Source: LC029 sp036676475
GTDB taxonomy: Bacteria > Bacillota > Bacilli > Aneurinibacillales > RAOX-1
Direction of reading: 5' to 3'
Length of the DNA stretch: 43,847 nucleotides
Assembly: GCA_036676475.1 (NCBI GenBank)
Contig: JAKFCU010000115.1
Location: 1 to 43,847, forward strand
In this document: piece by piece, positions 33,003 through 41,668 of the stretch
Position numbering within the stretch: the first letter of the stretch is position 1
How the letters are laid out: the number at the start of each line of letters is the position of its first letter
The notes under the pieces: model-generated
What the model was told of the DNA's origin: nothing
What the model saw: the letters and a program-made list of their open reading frames with translations, nothing else
The model's database searches: none
Translations under genes and position numbers: made by a program

Positions 33003-33779
33003 ATGTCGTCATCAAAGCTTGAAGTTCTTGGCGTGAGCAAAAGCTTCCCAGGAACAGGTCATTCATGTCTAATCGCTTTAAGAGAGGTAAGTCTGACGGT
33101 TCAGGAAGGCGAATTTGTGAGTATGATTGGGCCTAGCGGTTCAGGCAAAAGCAGCCTTCTCGATCTCATTTCAGGACTTTCGAATCCGGATAGCGGTGAG
33201 ATCCGTTTAGATGGCCAATCCATTATTGGTCAAAGAGGAATTGTGAGTTATATGCCGCAAAAAGATGTTCTTTTTCCCTGGAGGACGATTTTAGAAAATG
33301 TCATTATTCCCCTGGAAATCCAAGGGATTCAGAGGAAGGATGCCATCAAGGAGGCTAAGAATTTGCTGCCTGTATTTGGTTTGGATCAATTCGGAGATCA
33401 TTATCCACATATGCTTTCTGGAGGCATGAGGCAACGAGCGGCTTTTCTTCGGACACATTTAAGCAAAAGCAAAGTGATGCTATTGGATGAGCCCTTTGGA
33501 AAATTGGATGCATTGACTCGTATGCAAATGCAGCAGTGGTTAATTGAAATGTGGCAAACGATGAAAACGTCTGTACTCATGGTGACCCATGATGTGGATG
33601 AAGCCATTCTCCTTTCAGATCGCATCTATGTTCTATCCGCTCGTCCTGGCGAAATTTTGAGTGAGGTTCAGGTAGACATCCCACGACCGCGACGTTCCAC
33701 AAAAACGATTGATGGTTCGTTTCTTGCACTCAAATCGGAACTCCTGAATTTATTACAAGAATCTATCGTGTACTCTTAA
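33003..33779 (+). CDS. ABC transporter ATP-binding protein, ThiZ-like
   Basis: 258 residues. Walker A GPSGSGKSS near residue 43, Q-loop in SYMPQKDVLFPW, signature LSGGMRQRAAF, Walker B VMLLDEPFGKLDAL, switch His in VMVTHDVDEA. It belongs to the nitrate/taurine/pyrimidine importer ATPases and completes the riboswitch-controlled operon. A terminator follows. Confidence 0.9.
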   Translation: MSSSKLEVLGVSKSFPGTGHSCLIALREVSLTVQEGEFVSMIGPSGSGKSSLLDLISGLSNPDSGEIRLDGQSIIGQRGIVSYMPQKDVLFPWRTILENVIIPLEIQGIQRKDAIKEAKNLLPVFGLDQFGDHYPHMLSGGMRQRAAFLRTHLSKSKVMLLDEPFGKLDALTRMQMQQWLIEMWQTMKTSVLMVTHDVDEAILLSDRIYVLSARPGEILSEVQVDIPRPRRSTKTIDGSFLALKSELLNLLQESIVYS

Positions 33780-33800
33780 ACAGATATGGTCAAATATAAA

Positions 33801-33836
33801 AGAGTCTTCCCTTATTTATAGGGAAGACTCTTTTTA
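33801..33836 (+). terminator. intrinsic terminator after the thiamine-precursor operon
   Basis: An 11-bp perfect stem AGAGTCTTCCC/GGGAAGACTCT followed by TTTTAG. Confidence 0.9.
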
Positions 33837-33856
33837 GTACAAGAAACGAAATTTTG

Positions 33857-34330
33857 TTAATTTAGTATTTCACCTTGAATCCCGCGTGTGAGTTGTCGAT
33901 ATTTTACGGCCATCGCAATCCGCCATGGGAAAATCATGCCTACAGCAAGAATATAGAAGAGGCCACCCGTTTCATAGAACGAGACATACTCGCCTATATA
34001 AGCCTTCACCACTAGACGAAGAACGACTAGACCGAGAAGAATCAAGATAAATGCTTTGGATCGTTTCATGAAGATGTTGTTTCCTTTGACTTCAAACTTC
34101 GAAGTAAGGATTAAGGGGATGGACAAGCACATACCGGTGATCAAAGACTCAATGGCATAAAGAATGTGTACATGCATAGGAGGATATAAAAACATGATAA
34201 AGCCCGAACTCATAAAAAGAGGAGGCAGAATAATTTGTTTAAATGAAGTAGGTTGCTTTGATCTGCGTAAACGAATGGTAAGAATAATGAATGCCATAAT
34301 CACACTAATCCCCGTACTAATGACAGTCAT
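33857..34330 (-). CDS. ccdC: CcdC family protein (DUF1453)
   Basis: 157 residues with four or five membrane helices and conserved loops: IRLRRSKQPTSFKQIILPPLFMS at the first loop, then LTSKFEV and FMKRSKAF, and the ending FPWRIAMAVKYRQL. This is the pattern of B. subtilis CcdC (YneJ), whose gene neighbours ccdA there but which is not essential for cytochrome c maturation. No ccdA or cytochrome gene is near. Its ATG is preceded by GAAGGGAAAG. Confidence 0.82.
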   Translation of the reverse strand: MTVISTGISVIMAFIILTIRLRRSKQPTSFKQIILPPLFMSSGFIMFLYPPMHVHILYAIESLITGMCLSIPLILTSKFEVKGNNIFMKRSKAFILILLGLVVLRLVVKAYIGEYVSFYETGGLFYILAVGMIFPWRIAMAVKYRQLTRGIQGEILN

Positions 34331-34513
34331 AGAACTTCTTTCCCTTCTAAATAAATAGTTTATATAATACTAATTATATCAGATAAAAATATGATTGGGG
34401 TGTGAAAAAAATTTTAGGTGATGTTATCACATATCTGTTCTGTGCATATACATGTTAGTAAGCAAAAGCAACATGATAAACGAACAACCTTTTCATCAAA
34501 GGAGGTCTGTTTC

Positions 34514-34702
34514 ATGTACAGTAGGATTAAGTGTGCAAACCCTGTCGTGCTGCAAGAGATTTGCGATCGTTTAAATGACATGAAAATTCATTATTTAGCA
34601 GAAGTTCAAGTTTTAGTGCTTCTTATCAAAAGCCAACCTCATACTATCGAAAAACTTATTGAAGAACATGAATTTGAGGCCCATCTGTTAGTTAATACTT
34701 AG
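34514..34702 (+). CDS. unknown protein of 62 residues
   Basis: A short soluble protein (MYSRIKCANPVVLQEICDRL start, then an AEVQVLVLLIKSQ strand and a helical EKLIEEHEFEAHLLVNT end). AAAGGAGGT lies about 9 bases before the ATG at 34514; the frame runs back to 34418 without a site. A strong terminator follows. Family not recognised. Confidence 0.65.
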   Translation: MYSRIKCANPVVLQEICDRLNDMKIHYLAEVQVLVLLIKSQPHTIEKLIEEHEFEAHLLVNT

Positions 34703-34716
34703 GTCGAACCCCCAAA

Positions 34717-34756
34717 ACTCCTACGTTGTGGAATCATTGCGATGTAGGAGTTTTTT
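34717..34756 (+). terminator. intrinsic terminator
   Basis: ACTCCTAC pairs with GTAGGAGT, with partial pairing continuing inward, followed by TTTTT. Repeat dimer F starts at once. Confidence 0.85.
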
Positions 34757-34757
34757 A

Positions 34758-34859
34758 TACATATCGGTCAAGTATTATACGCATAAGGCTATGCCAGTAG
34801 CTTTCTTATACTTATCGGTCAAGTATTATACTCATAAGGCTATACCAGTAGCTTTCTTA
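34758..34859 (+). repeat. 51-bp interspersed repeat, locus F (tandem dimer)
   Basis: Two 51-base units (34758-34808 and 34809-34859) of the GTCAAG subtype. Both hairpins read GCTAT/GTAGC (G-T wobble), one with loop GCCA and one with ACCA, so the two units are close copies of each other. Confidence 0.93.
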
Positions 34860-35072
34860 TATTGTAGGTGGATGGTGGGGTGTAGCGTTCTCAATAATGA
34901 CGTCTCCTACTAAGTATAGATGCCCATCACTTCCCAAAATGACGAGAGGGCGTTTGCATTGACTGCAGATGATTACAAGTCCGTCCCTCATTTTGCGATC
35001 CGTAATCACGATGTCTTCGTTTGGGGCGCATGGGCACTGAAGCACAACCATCCATTCCCTTTCCTGACCCAT
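34857..35072 (-). CDS. small protein with two Cys pairs, unknown
   Basis: Up to 71 residues. It has CPC near residue 13 and CSQC near residue 36, a spacing compatible with one zinc site, and a strand-rich middle (VIITDR... LVIICSQC, LVILGSDGHLYLVGDVI). Start uncertain: the ATG at 35072 follows GGGGGG at a distance, while the ATG seven codons later (35051) follows AGGAAAGGGA better. The stop lies at the edge of repeat F. No family recognised. Confidence 0.5.
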   Translation of the reverse strand: MGQEREWMVVLQCPCAPNEDIVITDRKMRDGLVIICSQCKRPLVILGSDGHLYLVGDVIIENATPHHPPTI

Positions 35073-35257
35073 CGGCTATTCCCCCCGAATCATGGACTTG
35101 ATATAGTGTATGTAATAAATTTGGTAAACGGACTAAGTATTTATCCCAATTATCGCGTGTGCCTTATAAGTGGGAGTCCTATTAAGTTACACTGCCACCT
35201 AGGCAATCAAGAAAGTAAAAACATAGTCATTCATGTTAACTGAATTCTTCAAATAGA

Positions 35258-35301
35258 GGTAAAAGAAAAGGCTGTCTCCATAGGGTAAAATGGATACAGC
35301 C
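35258..35301 (-). terminator. intrinsic terminator of the DUF1653 gene
   Basis: Read on the minus strand: GGCTGTATCCAT pairs with ATGGAGACAGCC (one mismatch), followed by TTTTCTTTT. Confidence 0.8.
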
Positions 35302-35307
35302 TCTCGA

Positions 35308-35556
35308 TTATTTTGCCATTTTAGAATAGCCATTTTTGTCCCATACTTTGTGGTAACGTGCAACCTTTTTACCGTTGATCTCAACATATCCCAGGAACAT
35401 GTTGAGCGGCCGGACAAAAGTAACTTCGCCATCACTTTTGTAAATGACCATTTCTTCTGTCGTTTCCGTGTGAATGGCACGTCCCATAATCATGTACAAG
35501 TTTCCCTTATAGCTTTGATAGACATCTCCAGCTTCCGGTTTTTCTATCATTAGCAT
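35308..35556 (-). CDS. DUF1653 family protein
   Basis: About 82 residues from the ATG at 35556, with AGGAG eight bases upstream; a TTG two codons earlier is the alternative. It shows the DUF1653 pattern: YQSYKGNLYMIMGRAIHTETTEEMVIY, then TFVRPLNMFLGYVEINGKK and a basic-aromatic ending. The family is widespread, single-domain and of unknown function. Own terminator behind it. Confidence 0.8.
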   Translation of the reverse strand: MLMIEKPEAGDVYQSYKGNLYMIMGRAIHTETTEEMVIYKSDGEVTFVRPLNMFLGYVEINGKKVARYHKVWDKNGYSKMAK

Positions 35557-35701
35557 GCTCAAAGCTCCTATCTAGTATAAAATGGAATCTTCTTTTTGTT
35601 TAGATTATACTCTCATTCACTTTAAAGCGCAACATTGTTAAAGTGAAGCAGAAAGTAGGAAGGGAACGGCTATTGGGGAATTTATGATTATAAAAAAGGG
35701 A

Positions 35702-35730
35702 TTGTATTAAAATAGGAATTGTAGTATAAA
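35702..35730 (+). promoter_or_regulatory. possible sigma-A promoter for argJ
   Basis: TTGTAT (35702-35707) and TATAAA (35725-35730), spacer 17. An AT-rich imperfect palindrome around 35725-35745 overlaps the -10 element and is loosely like an ArgR/AhrC box; I do not call it. Confidence 0.5.
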
Positions 35731-35772
35731 TATACATTATATTCTTATTTCCGAAGGTCGGAGGGTGAGGAA

Positions 35773-36987
35773 ATGTCCATGATTCAAGTCGTGTCCGGAA
35801 ACATTGGAAAACCAAAGGGGTTTCAGGCAACCGGTATTTATAGTGGGATCAAAAAAGTAGAAAAATTAGATCTTGGTGTGATTATCAGTGAAATACCTGC
35901 AACGGCAGCCGCCGTTTATACTACGAATTTATTTCAAGCCGCACCGCTGAAGGTGACAAAAGAAAGCATTGTAAAGCATGGGAAGCTACAAGCCTTGATT
36001 GTAAATAGCGGAAATGCCAATGCTTGTACCGGAGAAAAAGGAATGGATGATGCCTACACAATGCAGCTGTCTGTTGCGAAAGCCTTCTCGATTCCAGCGG
36101 AACAGGTGGGTGTTGCTTCTACTGGTGTCATTGGCGAGTATTTGCCTATGGACCGTGTCATGAAAGGAATAGAAGAATTGCCTCAAGCACTGACGGCAGA
36201 TAGTGCGCCACTTTTTTCCCAGGCGATTCTCACAACCGATTTAATAGAAAAAAACATTTGTGTAGAAGTTGTGATTGATGGTCAAGTGGTGACGATTGCA
36301 GGGACGGCGAAGGGATCAGGAATGATCCATCCGAATATGGCGACCATGCTGGCCTTTGTGACCACCGATGGGCTTGTTGAGCAACAAACGCTTCAAGGCA
36401 TGCTCCAGCGGGCAACAGATGAAACCTTTAATATGATTACGGTGGATGGGGATACCAGCACAAATGATATGGTTGTCCTGATGGCGAATGGAAAAGCGGG
36501 GAATCAGAATCTAACCGATGAACATCCCCAGGCCGAACTTTTTTACGAAGCATTATGTTTGGTTATGAAGGATCTAGCTCAAAAAATAGCGCGGGATGGA
36601 GAAGGGGCTACGAAGCTGATTGAAGTGGAAGTGAAGCAAGCGGCCTCAATTGAAGTGGCACGTAAGGTGGCCAAAGCGGTGATTAGTTCTAACCTTGTGA
36701 AAACAGCCATCTATGGTGCAGATGCCAATTGGGGTCGCATCATTTGTGCCGTTGGATATAGTGGTGCCTCCATCAATCCGGATTTAGTCGACGTGTATTT
36801 AGGTGATATTCAAGTTGTTAAAGCGAGCTTTCCTGTACCATTCAGCGAAGAGGAAGCACTCGCTTATCTTAAGCAGGACAAGGTTAGAATTGGGATCAAT
36901 TTGCATCATGGAGATGAGCAAGCTATTGCGTGGGGCTGCGATCTCACTTATGATTATATTAAGATTAATGCAAGCTATCGCACTTAA
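35773..36987 (+). CDS. argJ: bifunctional ornithine acetyltransferase / N-acetylglutamate synthase ArgJ
   Basis: ArgJ moves the acetyl group from acetylornithine to glutamate and can also make acetylglutamate from acetyl-CoA. The 404-residue precursor cleaves itself before the nucleophile Thr in KGSGMIHPNMATML (between Ala and Thr). Also conserved are VNSGNANACTG, STGVIGEYLPM, TVDGDTSTND and ADANWGRI. GGAGGGTGAGG lies before the ATG. In most Bacillales argJ is in an argCJBD cluster; here it stands alone with its own promoter and terminator. Confidence 0.96.
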   Translation: MSMIQVVSGNIGKPKGFQATGIYSGIKKVEKLDLGVIISEIPATAAAVYTTNLFQAAPLKVTKESIVKHGKLQALIVNSGNANACTGEKGMDDAYTMQLSVAKAFSIPAEQVGVASTGVIGEYLPMDRVMKGIEELPQALTADSAPLFSQAILTTDLIEKNICVEVVIDGQVVTIAGTAKGSGMIHPNMATMLAFVTTDGLVEQQTLQGMLQRATDETFNMITVDGDTSTNDMVVLMANGKAGNQNLTDEHPQAELFYEALCLVMKDLAQKIARDGEGATKLIEVEVKQAASIEVARKVAKAVISSNLVKTAIYGADANWGRIICAVGYSGASINPDLVDVYLGDIQVVKASFPVPFSEEEALAYLKQDKVRIGINLHHGDEQAIAWGCDLTYDYIKINASYRT

Positions 36988-37025
36988 TTGTAGATTTAGC
37001 GTATAAATCTTTCTAATGAGTATTG

Positions 37026-37067
37026 GAAAACCTCCTTATCGATTTATTTAACGATACGGAGGTTTTT
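37026..37067 (+). terminator. intrinsic terminator after argJ
   Basis: AAAACCTCC and GGAGGTTTT pair, with inner ATCG/CGAT, followed by TTTT. Confidence 0.85.
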
Positions 37068-37146
37068 ATGTTACTCAATAGAGAATATACTATATAGAAG
37101 AATATTTCTGGTACAGGCTAACAACAATGGAATGGGAGGATCGCAC

Positions 37147-37905
37147 ATGAAGCATTGGCGATTAATTGCCCTGGATTTGGATGGGACTCTTTTGGATCTG
37201 CAGGGGACAATTTCCATTGAAAATCAAACCTGGATCAACGAAGCCCGCAGCTTGGGGATTGAAGTTACTATTGCAACCGGAAGACCGCGTAGGCTTATTA
37301 CACCGTTTCTGGAACAGTTAGAACTCAAGGTTCCTTATGTCGTTGCAAACGGGAGTGAGGTTTGGGATGAAAATGGAGTTTTATTGGAGCGTCATACACT
37401 CGATCACCAGGATGTTGCTTTTTTATTGGAGTTAGCTCAACACTACGGCACCGTATTTTGGTCTTCCGTTGTCGATCATGTTTTTAAGCCTGGTGAGGTT
37501 CCTTGTGAAATAGAGAAATACCAATGGTTAAAGTTTGGGTTCAAAAGTGATCAGGACCAAGTCGTTAAGCAGCTATGGAAGAGCTTGACGGAATATGGAA
37601 GATTGGAGATTACAAGTTCAGACCCGAATAATATAGAGGTTAATCCGCTGGGAATAAGTAAAGCAACAGGCTTGAGAAGAGTCTGCCAACATTTAAATCT
37701 TGATCCCAAACAAGTCATTACGATGGGAGATGGATTAAACGACATAGCTATGATGAAATGGTCTGGGTTAGGGATTGCCATGGGAAATGCCCAAGAACAA
37801 GTAAAGGCAGTAGCTGGTCGGATTACCGATAACCATCTTCAACATGGCGTAGCCAGAGCCATTGAAAAGTTATTGAAAAATAAATGGCTAGACTCCACAA
37901 GATAG
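37147..37905 (+). CDS. Cof-type HAD-IIB phosphatase
   Basis: 252 residues. Motif I is ALDLDGTLLD near residue 10, motif II ATGRP, motif III the Lys in GISKATGL, motif IV TMGDGLNDIAMM, and GIAMGNA. The large cap in the middle (ANGSEVWDENGVL onwards) places it in the Cof subclass, which dephosphorylates sugar phosphates, flavin or pyridoxal phosphates. Substrate not predictable. The ATG at 37147 follows GGGAGGA. Confidence 0.9.
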   Translation: MKHWRLIALDLDGTLLDLQGTISIENQTWINEARSLGIEVTIATGRPRRLITPFLEQLELKVPYVVANGSEVWDENGVLLERHTLDHQDVAFLLELAQHYGTVFWSSVVDHVFKPGEVPCEIEKYQWLKFGFKSDQDQVVKQLWKSLTEYGRLEITSSDPNNIEVNPLGISKATGLRRVCQHLNLDPKQVITMGDGLNDIAMMKWSGLGIAMGNAQEQVKAVAGRITDNHLQHGVARAIEKLLKNKWLDSTR

Positions 37906-37931
37906 GATAGCTACGCGTATTCTATCTTGTG
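37891..37931 (+). terminator. hairpin overlapping the end of the HAD gene
   Basis: ACAAGATAG and CTATCTTGT form a 9-bp perfect stem with further partial pairing inside (ATAGC/GTATT). No U-tract follows, so terminator function is uncertain. Confidence 0.4.
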
Positions 37932-38056
37932 ATCAGCAGCCAACACCTCGCAATCCTTATACTTTCATTCGTTGCTTTCTCTGTGGCGACAGCATGGTTT
38001 TCGTTTTCCTGGAAAATATCCTATAATAGTGGTAGAAAACGGGAGGACAACAGGGT

Positions 38057-38980
38057 ATGCGTCGAAAACGATTTACCAATCTGAATAATGTGCAAAACAA
38101 AAAGACTTGGGATCATTTTGTTCGATGGCAAAAAGCGCGACGAACGGCTGCCAAGGATTATTCTTTTGTCATTTCCAAATCAAATCAAACAGATATCGAA
38201 TTTCTCCATGGTAACCGAACACAGCCCACCATCACTTGGATTGGTCATGCTACTTTTTTCATCCAGGCAGGAGGCGTGAATATCGTAACAGACCCTGTTT
38301 GGGCAAACCGGATGGCCATGCACCGACGTCTCACATTACCGGGTATTTCTATTATGGAAATGCCGGAGATTGAGGTGGTACTGATCTCGCACAGTCACTA
38401 TGATCATTTGCATTTTAACTCGATTCGCGGATTGAGAGGTAATCCGAACTATTTAGTGCCGGAAGGGCTAGGTCCAAAATTTCTTCGCAAAGGGTTCAAA
38501 AGGGTAGAAGAATTTAAGTGGTGGGACCATAAATTGATCAATCAAGTGAAATTATCCTTTGTTCCTGCCCAGCACTGGTCAAAGAGAACGCCGTGGGATA
38601 CCAATACATCTCACTGGGGAGGATGGATTATCGAAGACCTGGTTCAAGAAAAAACCATCTACTTTATGGGGGACAGTGGATATTTCCCCGGATTTAAGGA
38701 AATAGGGAAGCAATTTCGAATTGATTATGCTCTGATTCCCATTGGAGCTTATGAACCTGAGTGGTTTATGGGCAGGCAGCATGTATCTCCTGAGGAGGCC
38801 ATACGGGCATTCCTTGATGTACAGGGAGAGACTTTTATTCCGATGCACTTTAGTACCTTTAAGCTAGCCGATGATACCCCATGGGAAGCGCTCGTTCGTC
38901 TGCAAGCGGAATGGAAACGCAGGGAGCTAGACAAAAATCGTTTGAAGATCCTAAAGTTAGGAGAAATACTTCTCATATAG
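38057..38980 (+). CDS. MBL-fold hydrolase, NAPE-PLD-like
   Basis: 307 residues. The metallo-beta-lactamase metal motif is SHSHYDHL near residue 111, followed by further ligands in PAQHWSKRT, GDSGY and PMHFSTF. IPIGAYEPEWFMGRQHVSPEEA is typical of the NAPE-PLD-like/UlaG-like group of N-acyl-phosphoethanolamine phospholipase D relatives; bacterial members have little-known substrates. The basic N-terminal 45 residues may be an amphipathic membrane-contact segment. A CGGGAGGA site precedes the ATG. Confidence 0.87.
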   Translation: MRRKRFTNLNNVQNKKTWDHFVRWQKARRTAAKDYSFVISKSNQTDIEFLHGNRTQPTITWIGHATFFIQAGGVNIVTDPVWANRMAMHRRLTLPGISIMEMPEIEVVLISHSHYDHLHFNSIRGLRGNPNYLVPEGLGPKFLRKGFKRVEEFKWWDHKLINQVKLSFVPAQHWSKRTPWDTNTSHWGGWIIEDLVQEKTIYFMGDSGYFPGFKEIGKQFRIDYALIPIGAYEPEWFMGRQHVSPEEAIRAFLDVQGETFIPMHFSTFKLADDTPWEALVRLQAEWKRRELDKNRLKILKLGEILLI

Positions 38981-39030
38981 AAGCCTACGCTTCAGAGAGG
39001 GTCTACCTTTACGATTTCCAGTATTAAATT

Positions 39031-39069
39031 CACGAGGCAGGTCTAATAACATGTTACATTAGGCCTGCC
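39031..39069. other. long hairpin without U-tract
   Basis: GGCAGGTCTAAT pairs with ATTAGGCCTGCC (one mismatch) across a 10-base loop. It lies between convergent genes. Neither side has a run of T directly after the stem, so it is not a normal intrinsic terminator, although its position suggests that job. Confidence 0.6.
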
Positions 39070-39084
39070 CCGGAAAAAATCAAA

Positions 39085-39405
39085 TTAAGTATAGGCGCGT
39101 GTTTTCGCAAAATAGTCTTGTACAGCTGCTGCTTGTTCGTTTGTTATGGAACTCAATTGATTATCATCTAAACGGATAAAAACGGCAGTGCCATAAATCC
39201 AATCATGTGAGCCTTGGGTTTGTATTGTGAAATTATGAGGCTTTAGTCCTCTGGCTTCATCATTGATCAGAATATGTATACCAGGCAGTAGGTCATCCTG
39301 TGTAATTTCATACTCTCCTTCTAACAGTTCTTCAAGCTCATCCATAGTAGAAATTTGTTGAAGCTGAGGGGCTTCCTCAGGAGCCTTGACAACAATTTGA
39401 ATCAT
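39085..39405 (-). CDS. DUF3846-like protein
   Basis: 106 residues. It starts MIQIVVKAPEEAPQLQQIS, continues with a helix ELEELLEGEYE, and has HILINDEARGLKPHNFTI and WIYGTAVFIRL segments. That pattern fits DUF3846, a domain of unknown function common in phages and Firmicutes, though the match is by eye. The ATG at 39405 is preceded by GGGAGGG; the frame extends 15 codons further. Confidence 0.65.
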   Translation of the reverse strand: MIQIVVKAPEEAPQLQQISTMDELEELLEGEYEITQDDLLPGIHILINDEARGLKPHNFTIQTQGSHDWIYGTAVFIRLDDNQLSSITNEQAAAVQDYFAKTRAYT

Positions 39406-39699
39406 GATAATCCCTCCCTTTACCATCATTCTACAACATATTTTCATCAAGAGTGAATGAGAAGTACAAGAAAATGCAACCCGGGATCATTTTATCCAGG
39501 ATCATGTATTAATAAATACATTAAATTGATCATGTTGGTGGCGAATCTCATTATCATCCCTATCCATTGCAAGTTCTTCCTTTCTATAAGATATAAGCTT
39601 ATTCTCCCCTCTAGATACAACCCTCTATTAAGCCAAATTTAAGTAGCGGTTTATATCTATTCATAAATTTGTTATGATTAAACTAACGGAGGTGGGAGC

Positions 39700-41622
39700 A
39701 TGTTTAAATCGATTTCTGATCAAGAGCTATTGAGTATGGTTAAAAAATTAAACCAATATAGCGATGAAAAACCACTTGAACCAGATGACGCCGACGAAAT
39801 CGACCTTTTCTTATCTGCCCCATCAACCCTATCCGAACAGGATGGGTGGGTTAAAGTTGAAAATCAAATGATTATCGTCCAAGACGCGTTGCCAGGTGGT
39901 AAAAAACCAGAAATAGAAGCAGATCCATTGATTTTGCTTAAAAAGAATGGTAAAAATGTTTTCGGTAGAACAACGGTTAGATCTGAGGATAAACTGGAGT
40001 GGGAGTTTCAAAAAAAAAGGGATCCACTTTTTGAGATCACCGTGTCCGATGATAAGATGACTGCTTTTCTTCAAATATTCTCTTTGAATAAATATGGTTT
40101 GCGTCTAAAAAGCTGTCCTATGAACTCTTATGTATTTATTGAAGTAGATGAAGATCCTAATATTGTACTAGAAATGCTCCGTCTCTCAGATATTCTTGAA
40201 CGATTAGATAAAATGAAAATCTCAAAAAATTTGAGCGTTGAAGCTATTGAAAGGGAATGGCGGGAACCTACTTATAGGCCTATACCTGTTGCCTTTGGAA
40301 AATGCCCAATAGAGAGCACGGATGCACGTCTGGAGTTGTACTTTTTAGAGCAAGTACAATCTCGCTTAGAGGAAGTGGATGGCAAGGTTGATTTCCGCAA
40401 TCATCTACAAATTCCGGTTGTTGAAAAGGGTGACGTCTTAGCCCGTAAATTTAATTCAAAGGAAGGAATCAGCGGATATAATGTTTACGCTGAAGTTATA
40501 AATCCTAAACCCCCGAAGGATATCGTTATTGCAGCTAAAGAAAATGTGGAGTTAACATCAAATGGCGAAGTCATTGCGTTAAAGACCGGTAGGCCTAGAA
40601 TGACAGGTACGGGGATTAAGTATTTTGATATTTGCACATCCTATGTTGTCTCGGGTAATGTGGATATAAAAACCGGAAATGTCATTTTTTCAGGGGATGT
40701 AGTAGTTTATGGTGATGTATTGGAAGGAATGTCGGTTGAGTCGCTAGGTAATGTTTATGTATATGGAAATGTATACCGGGCAACGATCACGGCAACTGGT
40801 AATATTGTCGTCAAAGGAAATGTGGTAGTGAGTAATCTCTATTCGGGTTATTACGGTGTTGTATTTAATCGCTTATATATCCATGTAAGAAAACTTTCGG
40901 AATTATTACATAGCTTAGTAGAATCCAGTAAAGTCTTAAAGAGAGCGGTAGAGGCAAGAGGGAACCAAGTGGGGATCGGCCGTATCCTTCAAACATTAAT
41001 TGAATCGAAATACACTGAAATTCCGTCAGTCAGCAAAGAAATTATCCAAAGCATCTCCATTATAGAGAAATTAGGTTTCCAAAAAATGAATGGGTCACAA
41101 GAAATGACCTTCCTCAAGGAGAAAACTCAGGTCTTTGTTAACCCGATATCCATTCAACAAATCAAAACCTACAGTTTTATTTCGTCTGTTGAGTATGCAG
41201 CGAAACAAGTTTGGGAAGCCATTGAAGGGATGCAGGAATACCATGTAAGAATCGATATCAATCAGTGTAATCATTCTATCTTAAAATCCAATGGAGATAT
41301 CATTATTCATGGTGAAGGTGTTCTTCACGGTGATCTTTATGCTAGAGGAAAGATTCAATTTACCGATCAGGATTCAGTTTGCCGGGGTGGAATGCTTGAA
41401 GCAGAGGATTCCATCTTCGCCATGGAAGTAGGGAGTAAATTATCCTATGATACTTTACTAAAAGCTGGGAGAAAAATTCAAGCCCGTGTGATTTACGGAG
41501 GTAAAGTTTTTGTTGGTAAACAAGGTGAAGAAATTATGGAACCCCTCCGTGGTGTTTCCGTTTATTTGGACCCATCGCACAAGTTGGTGATGAAAGGGAT
41601 TCCAGTGAAGAACATGGAATGA
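39700..41622 (+). CDS. FapA family protein (DUF342)
   Basis: 640 residues. A variable N-terminal part (to about 190) precedes the FapA core: a repetitive right-handed beta-helix stretch with DIKTGNVIFSGDVVVYGDVL, NVYVYGNV, and NIVVKGNVVVSN, a helical insert (about 395-500), and a second beta stretch (GDIIIHGEGVLHGDLYARG). The family is often annotated flagellar assembly protein A, but its action is poorly known, and there is no flagellar or chemotaxis gene in this window. GGAGGTGGGAG precedes the ATG. Confidence 0.85.
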   Translation: MFKSISDQELLSMVKKLNQYSDEKPLEPDDADEIDLFLSAPSTLSEQDGWVKVENQMIIVQDALPGGKKPEIEADPLILLKKNGKNVFGRTTVRSEDKLEWEFQKKRDPLFEITVSDDKMTAFLQIFSLNKYGLRLKSCPMNSYVFIEVDEDPNIVLEMLRLSDILERLDKMKISKNLSVEAIEREWREPTYRPIPVAFGKCPIESTDARLELYFLEQVQSRLEEVDGKVDFRNHLQIPVVEKGDVLARKFNSKEGISGYNVYAEVINPKPPKDIVIAAKENVELTSNGEVIALKTGRPRMTGTGIKYFDICTSYVVSGNVDIKTGNVIFSGDVVVYGDVLEGMSVESLGNVYVYGNVYRATITATGNIVVKGNVVVSNLYSGYYGVVFNRLYIHVRKLSELLHSLVESSKVLKRAVEARGNQVGIGRILQTLIESKYTEIPSVSKEIIQSISIIEKLGFQKMNGSQEMTFLKEKTQVFVNPISIQQIKTYSFISSVEYAAKQVWEAIEGMQEYHVRIDINQCNHSILKSNGDIIIHGEGVLHGDLYARGKIQFTDQDSVCRGGMLEAEDSIFAMEVGSKLSYDTLLKAGRKIQARVIYGGKVFVGKQGEEIMEPLRGVSVYLDPSHKLVMKGIPVKNME

Positions 41623-41627
41623 AAAAA

Positions 41628-41668
41628 AGGACAAGTCATGCTTCCCTAGAGACTTGTCCCTTTTTTTG
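41628..41668 (+). terminator. intrinsic terminator after the FapA gene
   Basis: GGACAAGTC pairs with GACTTGTCC, followed by a C and seven T. A decayed repeat starts directly after. Confidence 0.88.

Noticed and set aside
34728..34913. A 61-codon plus-strand frame across repeat dimer F
   Set aside because: It is the translated repeat, begins inside a terminator and has no ribosome binding site.
34920..35243. A 107-codon plus-strand frame
   Set aside because: It lies opposite the small Cys-pair gene and has no ribosome binding site or recognisable domain.
35725..35745. ArgR/AhrC operator at the argJ promoter
   Set aside because: The AT-rich palindrome only loosely fits the box consensus and such sequences arise easily in this base composition.
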